From Amblyomma americanum (taxonomy: Eukaryota; Arthropoda; Arachnida; Ixodida; Ixodidae), in NCBI RefSeq assembly GCF_052857255.1, contig NC_135500.1, positions 104,288,048 to 104,352,047 of the forward strand: DNA of 64,000 nucleotides, read 5' to 3'. Positions 1-13,781 of this stretch are shown here, piece by piece. Both the position numbers and the translations under genes were made by a program. Every line of letters begins with the position of its first letter. Position 1 is the stretch's first letter. The notes below the pieces were generated by a model that had not been told where the DNA came from, searched no databases, and was given only the letters and a program-made list of their open reading frames with translations.

Positions 1-114
1 TATGTCGCTGCCGAACCCAAAACATGGGATATCATCCTGCCTTACGTCGTCTTCGCCTACAACACCGCAGTCCAGGAGACCACTCAGATGACGCCTTTTA
101 GGCATTCTGTTTGA
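1..114 (+). pseudogene. Ty3/gypsy integrase fragment at window edge
   Basis: Frame 1 reads the end of a retroviral-type integrase core, including the pattern YVVFAYNTAVQETT followed by TPF, and stops at a TGA at 112-114. In Ty3/gypsy elements this stretch lies just after the catalytic Glu, before the C-terminal domain. Everything upstream is outside the window and no C-terminal domain follows, so this is a scrap. It may belong to the same family as the gypsy remnant at 5265-7720, but the overlap is too short to tell. Confidence 0.7.
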
Positions 115-1387
115 CGACCGCCGAGCACGTTTGTTTCTACGCCGCCGCCGGGTGATTCAGTCCATTGTGGGTGCAAGTCGGCCCCAAATAAAGTTTTGTT
201 TAGACGCCATCTTCATTGTCGTTCTGCTTCTCGAATTGCAGTCACCCCTTGGTGACACTATTATTAAGCCTAAATACTGCATTTTAGCGACCCGTTTGAT
301 TTTCAGGTGGCCTCAATGATGTTTCATCTGAAGCGACCGCATAAGGGCCTCACTAAAGCAGAAAGGCGGCACCGCACAGGGGGAAGACACAAAAAAAATT
401 AAAAACTAAATATAAAGCTGGGGGAGCGGGATCACAACTAACGATTGCACTAAAGAATCAGTTCCGCTGGCCGCTACTTCAGACCACTACGCTGTCGCCA
501 CAGCTTATCTTTAAGTATGGCATTTATAAGATTAAAAATATATTCTATTTACATTAACTAAACTATTTACAAAGCTTTTAGGATACGGCACGAAACATAT
601 CGCCAAAAGACGGCACCAGAGCAGTAGTCGCGAGGTATAGGCTGAGCGCATCACCAAGAAGGATTGCCACTCCGGTTTCAAGTCGGTTGGTTCATACATT
701 TCCCTAATTTGAACAATCAATTGGGAGAAATCCTAACATCCTGTCTGTACGAGCTGCCATGCTCTCGTGCTGTGCTTGCAACGTCACCGTCTTCATCATG
801 TAGCCGCGTTCGCGAGGAGTTGTTGAAAGTGCCAGTCTCTCACGCTGTAGTTTGTAAGCGTGGTTTTCATCATCTTCTTTCCGTGCGCATGGAAGCGACA
901 TCAGACGAGCATGTAGCAAACCGCACGAAATGGCGGAAGATTAGAAGCAGTAAAATGGAAAAGACCCAGCGATATCGCAATCTCATCGAATAATTTTAAT
1001 TAAGCGACATAAAAAATTTCCTCGTTCTGAGTCTATTCTGTGCTAGCACTTATTGTAATTATCGTTGTAAATGCTACTGAATTGTTTTCTAACTCTTGGC
1101 GTACATTAGTTTTCGTACACATGCACAACAATGCGCTGACTGATTTTAGCAGTCGATTCTAGCACGGTGGGCATGGCAGCAGCAAATGAGGCAGCATGCG
1201 AAGCAATTCTTTTTGCTTTGCCATCCAGGTTAGTGATTCCAAATCTGCATATTTCTGATGGAGTGACGATCGCTACCTAGGGCTGCTGCCCTGCCCATTG
1301 TGTGTTCAGGGTTTCCTTTCTTGCGTGATCACATTATCAAAAGATCTGTTGTTTTGGCGGCGTTGAAACAAATCCTCGCCCTATTGA
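115..1387. other. No gene recognised
   Basis: Roughly 1.27 kb of moderately AT-rich sequence. The open frames are short (at most 109 codons), overlap on opposite strands and resemble no family I recognise. There are no long tandem or inverted repeats by eye. It is probably old transposon debris. Confidence 0.5.
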
Positions 1388-3610
1388 GAAAGAAATGCGA
1401 TCGAAATTGCTACAAGGCCAGAGCAAGATTAACTCAACAATGGGGGGCCTGCAGGTGTCTCAAAACATGACTGAGAATGAGCTGCCTGGTTTAGCTCATG
1501 AATTGATGGCACTGAGAAACAGTTGTCGGGCCTAAATGTCTTAGCCTCACTGGTAAAATACATGGAATCAATATCAGAAATGGAAGCAATATCAGAAATT
1601 CAGAAGCAGCTTTGTACAGTTAGAAACTCGATAGACGATTTAGAAAACAGAGGCAGGAGAAATAACCTGATCATTTACGGAATAAAAGAGATTTGTAAGG
1701 AGACAAGCGAGGATATGGAAAAAAGAAGTAATTGATGGTGTTTTTTTTGGTACAAGGTTCAACAGTGAGTGGTGTCGAAAAGATGCCACAGGGAGGCTAA
1801 AAAAGAAATAAATACGGCGCGACCAGTTGTTTTGAAACTCCTTGACTTCTGTGAAAAAACTTCAATGTTACGATCATGCTATTAACTCAAAAACAACAAA
1901 ATCAGCTCAAAGTCTAAACACCAAAAAGATGAAAATCATTAGCTGGGGACTTTTCTAAACGAGTTAGAGAAATACTGAAAAAGCAGTGGAAAAGCTCTGA
2001 AGAAGAGAAGAAAGAGGGCGCCAAGCTTTAAAACTAATATATGATAAGCTAAGCGTTAATAGCGTACGGCATTGTTGGAACCAAAGAAGAGCTCCTCGCT
2101 TTAGGCTTAGAAAGAAATGAAAGAAGTGACTTCACACCCCCAAAATGCGAAATATTAATTGCAGAAGGTTGATCAACAAGAAAACTGAGTTGAAGGCCAT
2201 CCTGCTTTTGCACGACCCTGAAATAGCGGTTTTGACAGAAACTTGGCTTAACAATACAGTGTTGCCAGTGAGTTTGTTACCACTGGCTACAATTTGTACC
2301 GAAAGGATTGTGATGGTAGAGGTGGTGATGTCAGCATTCGGTTTAAATCATCCCTGTGAATTTTACCAATGCCTGATGTGCCCAATGTAGAATGCATTTT
2401 TGAACAACGTGCTACGGAAACGTTAGATATATTATTGCAGAAATGTACAGGCCACCCAACTCTACCATTGCCGTATTATAGAAACTGAAACAATATTTGT
2501 GCACGAATGTTAAACCCGGTAATCGTATTATACTGCCAAGATATTTTAATTTGACTGAATTAGACTGGTTACCTTTTTTATTTAAAGAGCATGACCCCGA
2601 AGGTGAAGCAAAGTTTTGCATTGCTTTTGGCTTCGACTTATTGCAGATTGTAGAAGAAAATACCATATTTCAGGGCAATTCTCAATATATGCTCGACCTC
2701 TTTCTTGTTGGCGGATCAATTACTGCCAAAACAAATAGCCAGATAATAGATAGAAAATTGGACCACAAAGCTGTACTGCTTACTACTGCAGACGTCGCTT
2801 TGATAGAAGCCTGAACATTCATCCTATCGAAACTTTTCTCGAGCTTTTCTCAAGACACATTATAAGCATCTCGGGCTCTTGACCACTAATGACTTCACTT
2901 GGACTCAAGCACATTGACTACATAATGGCTAATGTCAAGCGGAAGTTGTTCTTTCTGAGGAGAGCTTTCAGACTTCCTGCTCCTTCTGTCTGACTACTCG
3001 CGTTCAAAAACATAATTCTACTTATACTAGACTATGCATGCGTTATTCGGGGCACTTTCACTAAAACTTACACTAATAAGATAGAAATGGTGCCAAGAAA
3101 AGCAGCTCGCTTCATTTAAAATACATTTAGACGGACGTAGGTGACAGAACTGTTAACCAAAGTGGACTTGCCCCCATTAACGCAAAGAAACCATGTGTAA
3201 CGACTAAAATTCGTCTTTGAATTTATTAACGGCCACTATAAGACAGATCTCCCGAGAATAACTTCTTTTTCATCTGGTTACGACGCAAGGCAAAGACGTA
3301 GTCGCACAGTAACGCCATTACCACGCGTAGGAACCGTTTTAAGTATTCTTTCCTTCCACCAACAGTAGTTGAACGGAATCTCGTAACCAGTAACCACGTT
3401 TCAAAAACATCTATGTCGAGATTTCTTTCCAGTATTGTATAAAAATCTGTTGTGCGTGCTCATTTTCCAAAATTTTCAAGCTAAGTTCTACTTTTTTCTT
3501 GTGTTCATTGCCTGTGTTAATACGGTATGTTTACTTATATGTATCCCCCCTGCTAAAATCCCCAGTGGGGATAGCAGTATAAGAAAAATAAATATAGATA
3601 ACAATGAAAT
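1388..3610 (+). pseudogene. Decayed CR1/L2-like LINE (ORF1 end, EN, RT C-terminus, 3' end)
   Basis: Pieces appear in the correct LINE order in changing frames. 1395-1735 resembles the end of a coiled-coil ORF1 with the pattern DDLENRGRRNNLIIYGI. 2145-2814 is an apurinic-type endonuclease: it has PEIAVLTETWLN early and FNLTELDW later, where GDFN is expected but PRYFN is present, so the catalytic Asp is lost. 2880-3440 reads as the C-terminal tail of a reverse transcriptase, with the hydrophobic DYACVI stretch, through several stops. The central RT with its catalytic motif is missing. The 3' end near 3550-3605 has the short inverted pair ATCCCC/GGGGAT and an AATAAA. Clade assignment is inference. 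Confidence 0.65.
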
Positions 3611-4070
3611 GTTATAAGTGCAGGGCACATGTATGCATGCAGTGCGTGCCAGAAGTAAAGCCAGAATGGTATTTTAATGCCCAACTCGTAACTGTCTCGG
3701 TTTTGTCGCACGTATTAGCTCAGACAGCTCACACACATGTACCCGCACTCACACACAATATAAGCATCTAGCCTGTCGTCCAATAATGCCTTGAGGGCTT
3801 GTCTTGTATGTATTATACTCAGTAATATCGCCAGAAGCTGGAGACTAGAAAAAAACAACTCGAATTTTAAAATGACTGTTAGGGAGGGTGAGAGCGAGAG
3901 AGGGCCGGATAACTTTTGAAAATCAGGACGAGAGTGGGCTAGGGCCATGGATCTAAAAGTGAGGGTGAGGGAAGAAAAGTAAAAATGAGGGCATTTTCCA
4001 ACCTCTGGTCCTCACTTTATATCATCAAGGGGTTTTAGGTATGCGCGCTCCTCCGAACCACCCGTCGGAC
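3611..4070. other. No gene; purine-rich low-complexity stretch
   Basis: No coding family recognised. About 3885-4000 is strongly purine-biased on the + strand (runs of GAGAG and GAGGG), which is simple sequence rather than coding sequence. Confidence 0.5.
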
Positions 4071-4990
4071 GCGTGCTTCCTAATTGGCAGACTTCACTCC
4101 CCCTCTCCTTGACTCCGCCCACCTGCGCCCGGCGCGTGCTCTCACCCGCTGCTGAGCTCTGTGCACCTGCGCTGCTGCTGGCGCTCGCTTCCCTCTCCCC
4201 ACTACACTACATTTGTGCTTGGCGCTTGCTCTCCCCTCGCTAGGCTGTGTATGCCCTCTCTATATGGCTGCGCCCGCGTTATCACGCCTCGTCCCATGAA
4301 AACCTCGACCAAGAAAGGTTCGCTGTCTGAAATGTAATGATGACTCGACCCTTAGGCCCTGCCGCGGTGGCTCAGTGGTTAGGGCGCTCGACTACTGATC
4401 CGGAATTCCCGGGTTCGAACCCGACCGCGGCGGTTGCGTCTTTATGGAGGAAAAACGCTATGGCGCCCGTGTGCTGTGCGATGTCAGTGCACGTTAAAGA
4501 TCCCCAGGTGGTCGAAATTATTCCGGAGCCCTCCACCACGGCACCTCTTCTTCCTTTCTTCTTTCACTCCCTCCTTTATTCCTTCCCTTACGGCGCGGTT
4601 CAGGTGTCCAACGATATATGAGACAGATACTGCGCCATTTCCTTTCCCCCAGAACCAATTATTATTATTATTACTCGACCTTTAGTACGGTTTCTCTACG
4701 ATGTGCTGCCATGGGCAATTAGAATGCCGTTCTAGAAGTACTGTGTAACTGTTTAACGAAAAAAATAACTCGCAAGGCCACTTCTCCAGTCTCAGCATAC
4801 CTTTAAGAAGACGCCCCAAGAGTTCTACATCAGAAATTCTGCAGTGATTCCTTGAACGTCTCAAACTCATGACGTGAGGAAAGTTTTCTCGCCGCGGAGG
4901 ATCGAGCGCTGGAGTATTGCTATCAACCCTCCTTGCAGACTGTACCGTTTCAACAGATACTTGCCCATCTTTTCTTTTCAGATAAGCATG
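4071..4990. repeat. Dispersed repeat DR1, copy 1, split by a SINE
   Basis: 4071-4342 plus 4685-4980 match 50525-50790 plus 50805-51005 and 51252-51370 at clearly visible but imperfect identity. Shared landmarks are the CTTGACTCC/CTCCGC block, a CCCATGAAA(A/G)CCTCGACCAA block, GTTTCTCTACGATGTG, TTTAAGAAGA, AAGAGTTCTACATC and TTGCAGACTG. The match resumes in register after the SINE is removed, so both halves were one unit of ~570-600 bp. I see no protein, LTR or tRNA-like head in it, so its class is unknown. Confidence 0.75.
4355..4672 (+). mobile_element. Full-length tRNA-derived SINE with target-site duplication
   Basis: The 5' end is tRNA-like: an A box at 4368-4378 (TGGCTCAGTGG) and a B box at 4412-4422 (GGTTCGAACCC). 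A body shared by the other SINEs here follows (GTGCTGTGCGATGTCAGTGC, then CGTTAAAGATCCCCAGGTGG), and the end is an ATT-repeat tail. It is flanked by a 12-bp duplication differing at one base: ACTCGACCCTTA at 4343-4354 and ACTCGACCTTTA at 4673-4684. The paralogous DR1 copy near 50795-50810 lacks the insertion. SINEs of this kind are transcribed by RNA polymerase III and moved by LINE enzymes. This is the best-preserved copy in the window. Confidence 0.93.
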
Positions 4991-5264
4991 AAGAGAAATT
5001 TATAGAAGAGGCCGACACGTGACATTTTTTGAAACCGCAAACGAGCTCTGCGCCGTGTTGTCCGGGCGCTCTTGTTTACGTCTCTCGGTGCCGGCATTCC
5101 AAACCACACGAAGGAGCTGGCCCAAAGATACTCCAGTGCGAGTGGCTATTGGTTTGTGGCCATTGTTTATGTACGGGAGACCTCGGAAATATTGGCGCGA
5201 GGCATTCGGCTGTTTCCAGTTATTGCTGTTTGCCGCGTTGCCCATGCGCAATCCCCGATCTCTC
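4991..5264. other. Unrecognised GC-rich segment before gypsy remnant
   Basis: Open in several frames on both strands, as expected for a GC-rich stretch, with no recognisable protein. It may be gypsy 5' or LTR sequence, but nothing in it proves this. Confidence 0.35.
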
Positions 5265-7720
5265 ATTCGAACGAAACAGTCCGGCCTTGCCACTTCTGCC
5301 ATAGAGTTCCTAGGCCACCTTGTCCCTCCACTAGGTATCCGGCCTCTCAACAGCAAAGAAAAAGCCATTTAGGATTTTCCAGTCTGCACGTCACTTAAAA
5401 AAATCAGAGAATGCTTGGGTCTCCTGAAATATCATCGCCGCTTTCTCCCCAAGTGCGCCTCTTTCCTGAAACCTGTGATCGATCTTTTGGCTACCAGAGA
5501 AGATTTTGCTGCGCCACTTGAGTGGACTGAAGACGCTGCAGCTGCATTTTCTCCTACCAAGAAGGCACTCGCAGATGCCACTTCGCTCATATATTCAGTT
5601 CCTGACGCTCCACTGCGCCTCGTCACCAATGCCTCGAGCATTGCCGTGGGCACCATTCTCGAGCAGCATGTTTCTAGTTCGTATCCTATTGCGGAACTCA
5701 CGCAAATACCGAGTTTGGACCGTCGGACTTACCCCCCTCTCCATCCCTCTCTTACACACTCCAATAAGATCCTCTTCAGACGCCATCAGACCCACTCTCT
5801 GTCATCCCCGCAGCTGTTATCCCACTGTTGTGGCACATCCTCTGCATGCTCCCTATGCGGTGACCCTCACGCCACACTCTCCCACATCCTTTTCGGCTGC
5901 TCTGCTGACCCTCCCTCGCAAGGACAGCACGTCATCTCGAGCTGGGAGGACTGCGAGGTCCTGCTCACGTGTGAAGACCCTATATCGCAGCTTGCTGCGG
6001 TGACTCGGGCTGCCGACGTCATGTCCCGACATGACCTACTTGATGCAGTGCGGATCCGCGCATTAGCCCCGGGACCGAGCAGGGTCTAAAACTTCCTTGC
6101 GAAATAAGGTTTTTCTCTCTGTCTCGGTTTTTTCCCAAAAAAGCTGAAGTCACCTGAGACTAATTACAGCACCTTCGGTCGAAAACGGCTAGCTGTGTAC
6201 CTCACAATCAAGCATTTTCAACACTTCCTTGCAGGCCGGGACACTCACGTCATCACAGACCGTAAGGCCTTGACGTTTGTGCTCCAAAGGAACGACAGTA
6301 CGTGCACTGCACGCGAGATATGCCAACAGTGTTTTATCTCCGAATTTAAAGTGGACGTTCCTCATGTCCATGACCTGGAGAATGCTGCTGCTGATGCGCT
6401 TTCCCGTGTTAGTGTCGTGGCGTCCGAATCGCAAGTGGACACGGAGAAGCTAGCGGCTGCAGAGCTAAACGATTCAGAGCTGCCTGCCCTTAGCTCCTGT
6501 CGTGTACGTCGCTGTCCTTCGCCGAATGTCCACTACCATTTTCCTCCCAGTTCATTACGTGTGAAGCAACGCAGGCGTCTCCAGCCCCTGCGTACCTTTG
6601 GCTTTCCGTCGCACCATTTTTGAAAAACTACACCGCATGAGCCACCCGGGTATTCTTAAGATGCAGAAGCTGGTCACATCTCGTTTCCTTTGGCCAAGCA
6701 TCAGTGCCAGCGTCCTCCACTGGGCACGAACCTGCCTTCATTGCTAGCGCGTCAAGGTTCACTGGCATACTGTCACGCCTTCCTATCTTTTTCGGCCTCC
6801 CGACGCGCGATTTTGCCACCTTCACGTAGACATTGTTGGACGGCTCCGATTATCACGTGGGGACTCTAATCTACTCACATGTGTGGATCGTTTCACCCGC
6901 TGGCCTGAGGCGTTTCTCATTGCTGACACTACGGCCGAGACCGTTGCTTCGGCCTTCATGGCCGGCTGGGCCTCTAGCTTCGGCTGCCCGTCTGTCGTCA
7001 CCACCGACCGCGGCCGCCAGTTTCAATCGCCCCTCTTTACTGCCCTTAACAATATTGTGGGCGTCCGCCACATCCATGCGACCGCCTACCATCCTTCGGC
7101 AAATGGGTTGGTGGATCGTCTACATTGACATCTGAAGGCTGCCCTTACCTCTTATCAGCCGAGGGAACGCTGCTGCGACCACCTCCTCCTCGTCATCTTG
7201 GGCATTCGCTTAGCACTAAAGGCAGACCTCGGCAGCTCTTCAGCTGAGCTAGACTAAGGTGTTCCGCTGCGTCTCCCTGAGGAATTCTTCTCTCCTTTCT
7301 CCCCTCCGTTAATCCATGACGCTTAAACCTACAAGCGAGACCTGCGCAATACATTTCGCCACATTACTCCTGCCATCCCTGCCAACTGTCACTCTCAGTC
7401 CGTGTTCTTCAGCCAGGACCTGGCCTCCTGCACCCATGCCTTCGTTCGCCCTGACCACGTCCGTCTACCCCTCACGCCGTCCTACGATGAACAGTTCCGG
7501 ATCCTCCAGCGTGCGCAGAAGACCACGTTAGACGCTAACGGCCGCGAAGATGTGGCTGCTGACCGACTCAAATTGGCTTATATTGCCACTACGCTGCCCG
7601 TCGGCTCTCCAATCACTCTCGCTTCAACTTGCTCCCACTGTGCGCAGCTTCCTCCAGGCACATCCGCTATGCGCTTCCTGTAGCTTCCGCTCTAGGAAGC
7701 GGGGGGGGGGGGGGAGCCCT
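5265..7720 (+). pseudogene. Ty3/gypsy pol remnant (Gypsy-0): RT end, RNase H, integrase
   Basis: 5265-5700 encodes the RT thumb and connection with EFLGHLVPPLGIRP and GLLKYHRRFLPKCASF, then the start of RNase H. After a foreign LINE fragment (5700-6130) RNase H resumes in another frame: FPKKLKSPETNYSTFGR, HVITDRKALTFVLQ, then AADALSR. The integrase core lies at 6883-7128 with VDRFTRWPEAF and VTTDRGRQFQS. The position of the catalytic Glu reads GLVDRLH, so Glu has become Asp, and a stop follows at once. A C-terminal domain continues to about 7690, then a polypurine run of G at 7698-7714. There are many stops and frame changes, so the element is dead. Confidence 0.85.
5700..6130 (+). mobile_element. 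3' fragment of a LINE inserted in Gypsy-0 RNase H
   Basis: The frame through 5710-6089 leaves gypsy similarity and reads a LINE C-terminal tail. It has a zinc-knuckle-like CSLCGDPHATLSHILFGC (Cys-x2-Cys, His, Cys) and ends ...RIRALAPGPSRV with a TAA/TAG near 6087. About 40 bases of T-rich 3' tail follow (TTTTTCTCTCTGTCTCGG). Gypsy protein is continuous across the two edges (…PIAE before, FPKKLKSPE after). This is a 5'-truncated insertion of about 430 bp. I could not read a clear duplication. Confidence 0.75.
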
Positions 7721-7734
7721 GTGGAGCCCCTAGC

Positions 7735-8132
7735 GCTACAGGGCTACCAGTACAGTTCAGATTCAGTGCACCAGCAGCGATCAGTTTAGAGCACACATGA
7801 GCATCGGAACGTAGCGCTTGTCGCCGTCTTCTTCCTTAACCGCCAGCTGCTGAAGGTTCCGGAGCGGAACGCCTTCTCACAACTTTCTTCGGGCGAAAAG
7901 GCACCATCCTGGCGGTCTATGGAGATGTGACGGCGGCGGGTCGTAGTATGGTTTGAGGCGGGCCGTGTGGACAATTTCACGGTCTCGGCGACGATGATCA
8001 CTGGACGGAGTAGAGGGTTCGATGATGTACTGATGGGGGAACTTTGCTTAAGAATGCGGTAGGAGCCCTGGTTCTTCCTGAGAAGTTTGAAGGAAAGGCC
8101 GGAATTGGAGAAAGGCGCTCATACGCCTACAC
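7735..8132 (-). pseudogene. Inverted gypsy 3' end (integrase C-terminus plus LTR part), copy A
   Basis: Read on the minus strand, this matches the + strand end of Gypsy-A at 28380-28985. It has the integrase tail with EIVHTARLKPYYDPP (28500 region: KIVHTARLNPYHE) and then non-coding LTR sequence with the shared GACGRCGACAAGCGCT and CTGAATCTGAACTG blocks. It is head-to-head with the end of Gypsy-0 on its left and abuts the + strand RT region on its right, a chimeric arrangement not expected of one insertion. Copy B has the same arrangement at about 21125-21522. Confidence 0.75.
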
Positions 8133-8135
8133 GAG

Positions 8136-8412
8136 CCAAACTTGTCGCCATCCTACAACGTTGTGAAGCTTTGTTCGTCTACCAGGAACCCTGCCTGTGC
8201 CGCGCAACAGCCCTTACCTACTGTTTTGACTCTGGCACTCATGCCCCTCTGTGCCAACGTCCGTAGCACGTGTCAGCCGCTGAGCGCCGCATCATTGACG
8301 AACAGGTGACCGGCATGGTTAATTAAGCGCCACGTGATACAGCCGTCGCACAACCCGTGGACATCTCCGGTGGCCCTGGTGAAGGAAAATAATGGTTCCA
8401 TATAATTCTGCG
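8136..8412 (+). pseudogene. Gypsy-A RT N-terminus, copy A
   Basis: Frame reads CEALFVYQEPCLCRATALTY, then HAPLCANVRSTCQPLSAASL, then VIQPSHNPWTSPVALVKE. This is the region joining protease to reverse transcriptase in Ty3/gypsy, ending at the first RT block. There is a stop after SLTNR. The RT continues after the RTE at 11237 (CVDYSRLNKITHKD), so this is the left part of one interrupted gene. The last 8 bases (ATTCTGCG, 8405-8412) are the target duplicated by the RTE. Confidence 0.85.
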
Positions 8413-11228
8413 TTCTCTAGCTAAAGTTCTAGAACTTTATCTAGTGAGGCTAGCCTAGCAGTGCTGTTTGAGGAACTAGCGGGAATTAAATGGGATGTGA
8501 TAGGGCTTAGCGAAGTTAGGAGGACAGGTGAGGCGTATACAGTACTAAAGGACGGACACATACTGTGCTATCGCGGGTTAGAGGATAGACAAGAACTAGG
8601 TGTGGGATTCCTCATTAATAAGGATAGAGCTGGCAACGTAGAGGAGTTCCACAGTATTAACGAGAGGGTAGCAGCTATAGTAATTAGGCTGAATAGGAGA
8701 TACAAGCTGAAATTGGTGCAGGCCTACGCACCCACATCCAGCCATGATGACCAGACCATTGAAAGTTTCTATGAGGACGTAGAATCGGCAATGAATAAAG
8801 TAAAATCGCAGTACACTGTACTGATGGGCGACTTCAATGCGAAGGTGGGCAAGAAGCAGGCTGACGACCTCGCGGTAGGTGACTATGGGATAGGCTCTAG
8901 AAATAGCAGGGGAGAGTTATTAGTCGAATTCGCGGATAGAAATAATTTACGGATCATGAACACCTTCCGCAAACGAGAAAACAGGAAGTGGACCTGGAAT
9001 AGCCCCAATGGTGAGATTAAAAATGAAATCGACTTCATACTATGCGCTAAACCTGGCATCATTCAGGATGTGGCCGTCCTCGGAAAGGTGCGTTGTAGCG
9101 ACCACAGAATGGTAAGGTCTAGAATTAGCTTAGACTTGAAGAGGGAACGGAAGAAGCTAGTGAAGAAGAAGACCATTAACGAGTTAGCCGTAAGAGGGAA
9201 AGCAGAGGAGTTTAGGATAGCGCTTCAAAACAGATAGTCGGCTTTAACTTAGGAAGATGATCTTGATGTTCATTTAATGCGCGAAAATATGAAATCGATA
9301 ATTACGGAGTGCGCAGTAGAAGTAGGCGGTAGGACAGTTCAAAAAGATACCGGGAAGCTATCTCAGGTGACGAAAGATCTCATTAAGAAGCGCCAAAACA
9401 TGAGGGCATCTAACCCTACCGATAGAATAGAACTAACGGAGCTATCAAAGTTAATAAATAAGCGCAAGGTAGCCGACATAAGGAAGTTTAATATGGAGAG
9501 AATCGAGCATGCTATAAAAAACGGAGGTAGTCTAAAAACAGTAAAGAGGAAACTAGGCATAGGGAAAAACCAGATGTATGCATTAAGAGACAAGCAGGGC
9601 AATGTCATTAGCAATATGGATAAGATAGTTAACGTAGCCGAAGAGTTCTACACAGACCTGTACAGTAGCCAATGTAATTAGAGCGTTAATGAGAAAGACA
9701 CCAGTGCACAGCAATGCGTCATCCCGCCAGTAACGAAAGATGAAGTAAAGAAAGCCTTAGAAGCAATGAAAAGGGGAAAAGCAGCTGGGGAGGATCAGGT
9801 AACAGCAGATATGTTGAAGGATGGAGGGGACATCGTGCTAGAAAAACTAGCCGCCCTGTATAAGCAATGCCTTATGACCTCGACCGTACCAGAAGCGTGG
9901 AAGAATGCAAACGTTATCATTGTTCACAAGAAGGGAGACGCCAAGGACTTGAAAAATTACAGGCCAATCAGCTTACTATCCGTTGCCTACAAAGTATTTA
10001 CTAAGGTAATCGCTAATAGAGTCAGGATAACGTTAGACTTTAATCAACCAAATGATCAGGCAGGCTTTCGTAAACGATATTCCACAATAGATCATATTCA
10101 CACTATCAATAAGGTGATAGAGAAATGCGCAGAATAAAACCAACCTCTATATATAGCTTTCATTGATTACGAGAAAGCATTCGACTCAGTGGAAACCTCA
10201 GCAGTCATACAGGCATTGCGTTATCAGGGGGTAGAAGAGCCTTATGTCAAAATACTGGAAGATATATATATCAACTGCACAGCTACTATAGTCCTCCATG
10301 AAGTCAGCAACAAAATTCCTATAAGGAAGGGCGTCAGGCAAGGAGACACGATCTCGCCAAAGCTGTTCACCGTATGTTTACAGGAGGTATTTCGAGGCCT
10401 GAATTGGGAACAGTTGGGAATAAGAATAAATGGAGAATACCTAAATAATCTGCGATTTGCTGATGACATTGCCTTGCTGAGTCACTCAGGAAATGAACTG
10501 CAAATCATGATCAACGAGTTAGACAGGCAGAGCAGATCAATGGGTATAAAAATTAACATGCAGAAAACCAAGGTAATGTCCAACAGCCTAGCAAGGGAAC
10601 AGTTCACAATTGGCAGCGAGAGCCTATAAATTGTGACGGAATACGTCTACTTAGGGCAGGTAGTGACAGCTGATCCGGATCATGAGAGGGAGATAACTAG
10701 AAGGATAAGAATGGGGTGGAGCGCATATGGCAAATTCTCGCAGATCATGAGTGGCAGTTTACCAATTTTTCTCAAGAGGAAAGTGTACAACAGCATTATC
10801 TTACCGGTACTCACCTGCGGGGCAGAAACGTGGAGGCTAACGAAAAGAGTTCAGCTTAAGTTAAGGACAACGCAGCGAGCCATGGAAAGAAAAATGATAG
10901 GTGTAACGTTAAGAGATCGGAAGCGGGCAGAGTGGGTGAGGGAACAAACACGGGTTAATGACATCCTAGTCGAAATCAAGAGAAAGAAATGGGCTTGGGC
11001 AGGGCATGTAATGCGAAGGCAAGATAACCGTTGGTCCTTAAGGGTAACGAAGTGGATTCCAAGAGAAAGTAAGCGTGGCAGGGGGCGGCAGAAGGTTAGG
11101 TGGGCGGATGAGATTAAGAAGTTTGCAGGCAAAGGGTGGATGCAGCTGGCAAAGGATAGGGTTAATTGGAGAGACATGGAAGAGGCCTTTGCCCTGCAGT
11201 GGGTGTAGTAAGGCTAATGATGATGATG
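8413..11228 (+). pseudogene. 5'-truncated RTE-clade LINE, copy A
   Basis: One reading frame (8461-11208) spans the element, broken by five nonsense codons (9235 TAG, about 9250 TAG, 9679 TAG, 10135 TAA, 10627 TAA) and no frameshift. Endonuclease: LMGDFNAKVG and the terminal CSDHRMV are present; the N-terminal Asn block is lost by truncation. RT: NYRPISLLSVAYKVF, AFIDYEKAFDSVE, KGVRQGDTISPKLF and the catalytic FADD at 10456-10467. The C-terminal domain ends FALQWV. The 3' end is a short GAT repeat. The 8-bp duplication ATTCTGCG is at 8405-8412 and 11229-11236. The endonuclease part of RTE proteins is often mislabelled as a craniofacial development protein. Confidence 0.95.
8417..8444. repeat. 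28-bp palindrome at RTE 5' junction
   Basis: 14-base arms, 8417-8430 and 8431-8444, are reverse complements with one mismatch and no spacer. The right arm is RTE sequence. The left arm is the exact complement of the corresponding sequence in the longer RTE copy near 54877-54890. Copy B has the same palindrome about 13390 bases further on. Confidence 0.9.
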
Positions 11229-13713
<2,485 letters not shown>

Positions 13714-13781
13714 TGTGACATTCCGTGTGTGATACGAGGATCCACGTTCGACGGCGCGGCGTAGACGGGGAACCGTGACAA
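13714..13781 (+). repeat. 5' LTR stub of Gypsy-B
   Basis: Identical to the first 68 bases of the 3' LTR at 18619-18686 (both start TGTGACATTCCGTG and end GGGGAACCGTGACA or one base short of it). After this point copy 1 jumps into gag coding sequence, while the 3' LTR continues for another ~1060 bp. More than a kilobase of LTR, the primer-binding site and the gag N-terminus have been removed. Confidence 0.92.

Noticed and set aside
4355..4435. Possible tRNA gene (A box, B box)
   Set aside because: The rest is a SINE body with tail and target duplication, and the same unit recurs in the window.
5000..5400. Four overlapping frames of 90-122 codons on both strands
   Set aside because: Mutually exclusive, GC-driven and without family resemblance except the gypsy RT part after 5265.
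8461..9237. Host gene for a craniofacial-development-like protein
   Set aside because: The frame is the RTE endonuclease domain, followed in frame by RT and bounded by a target duplication.
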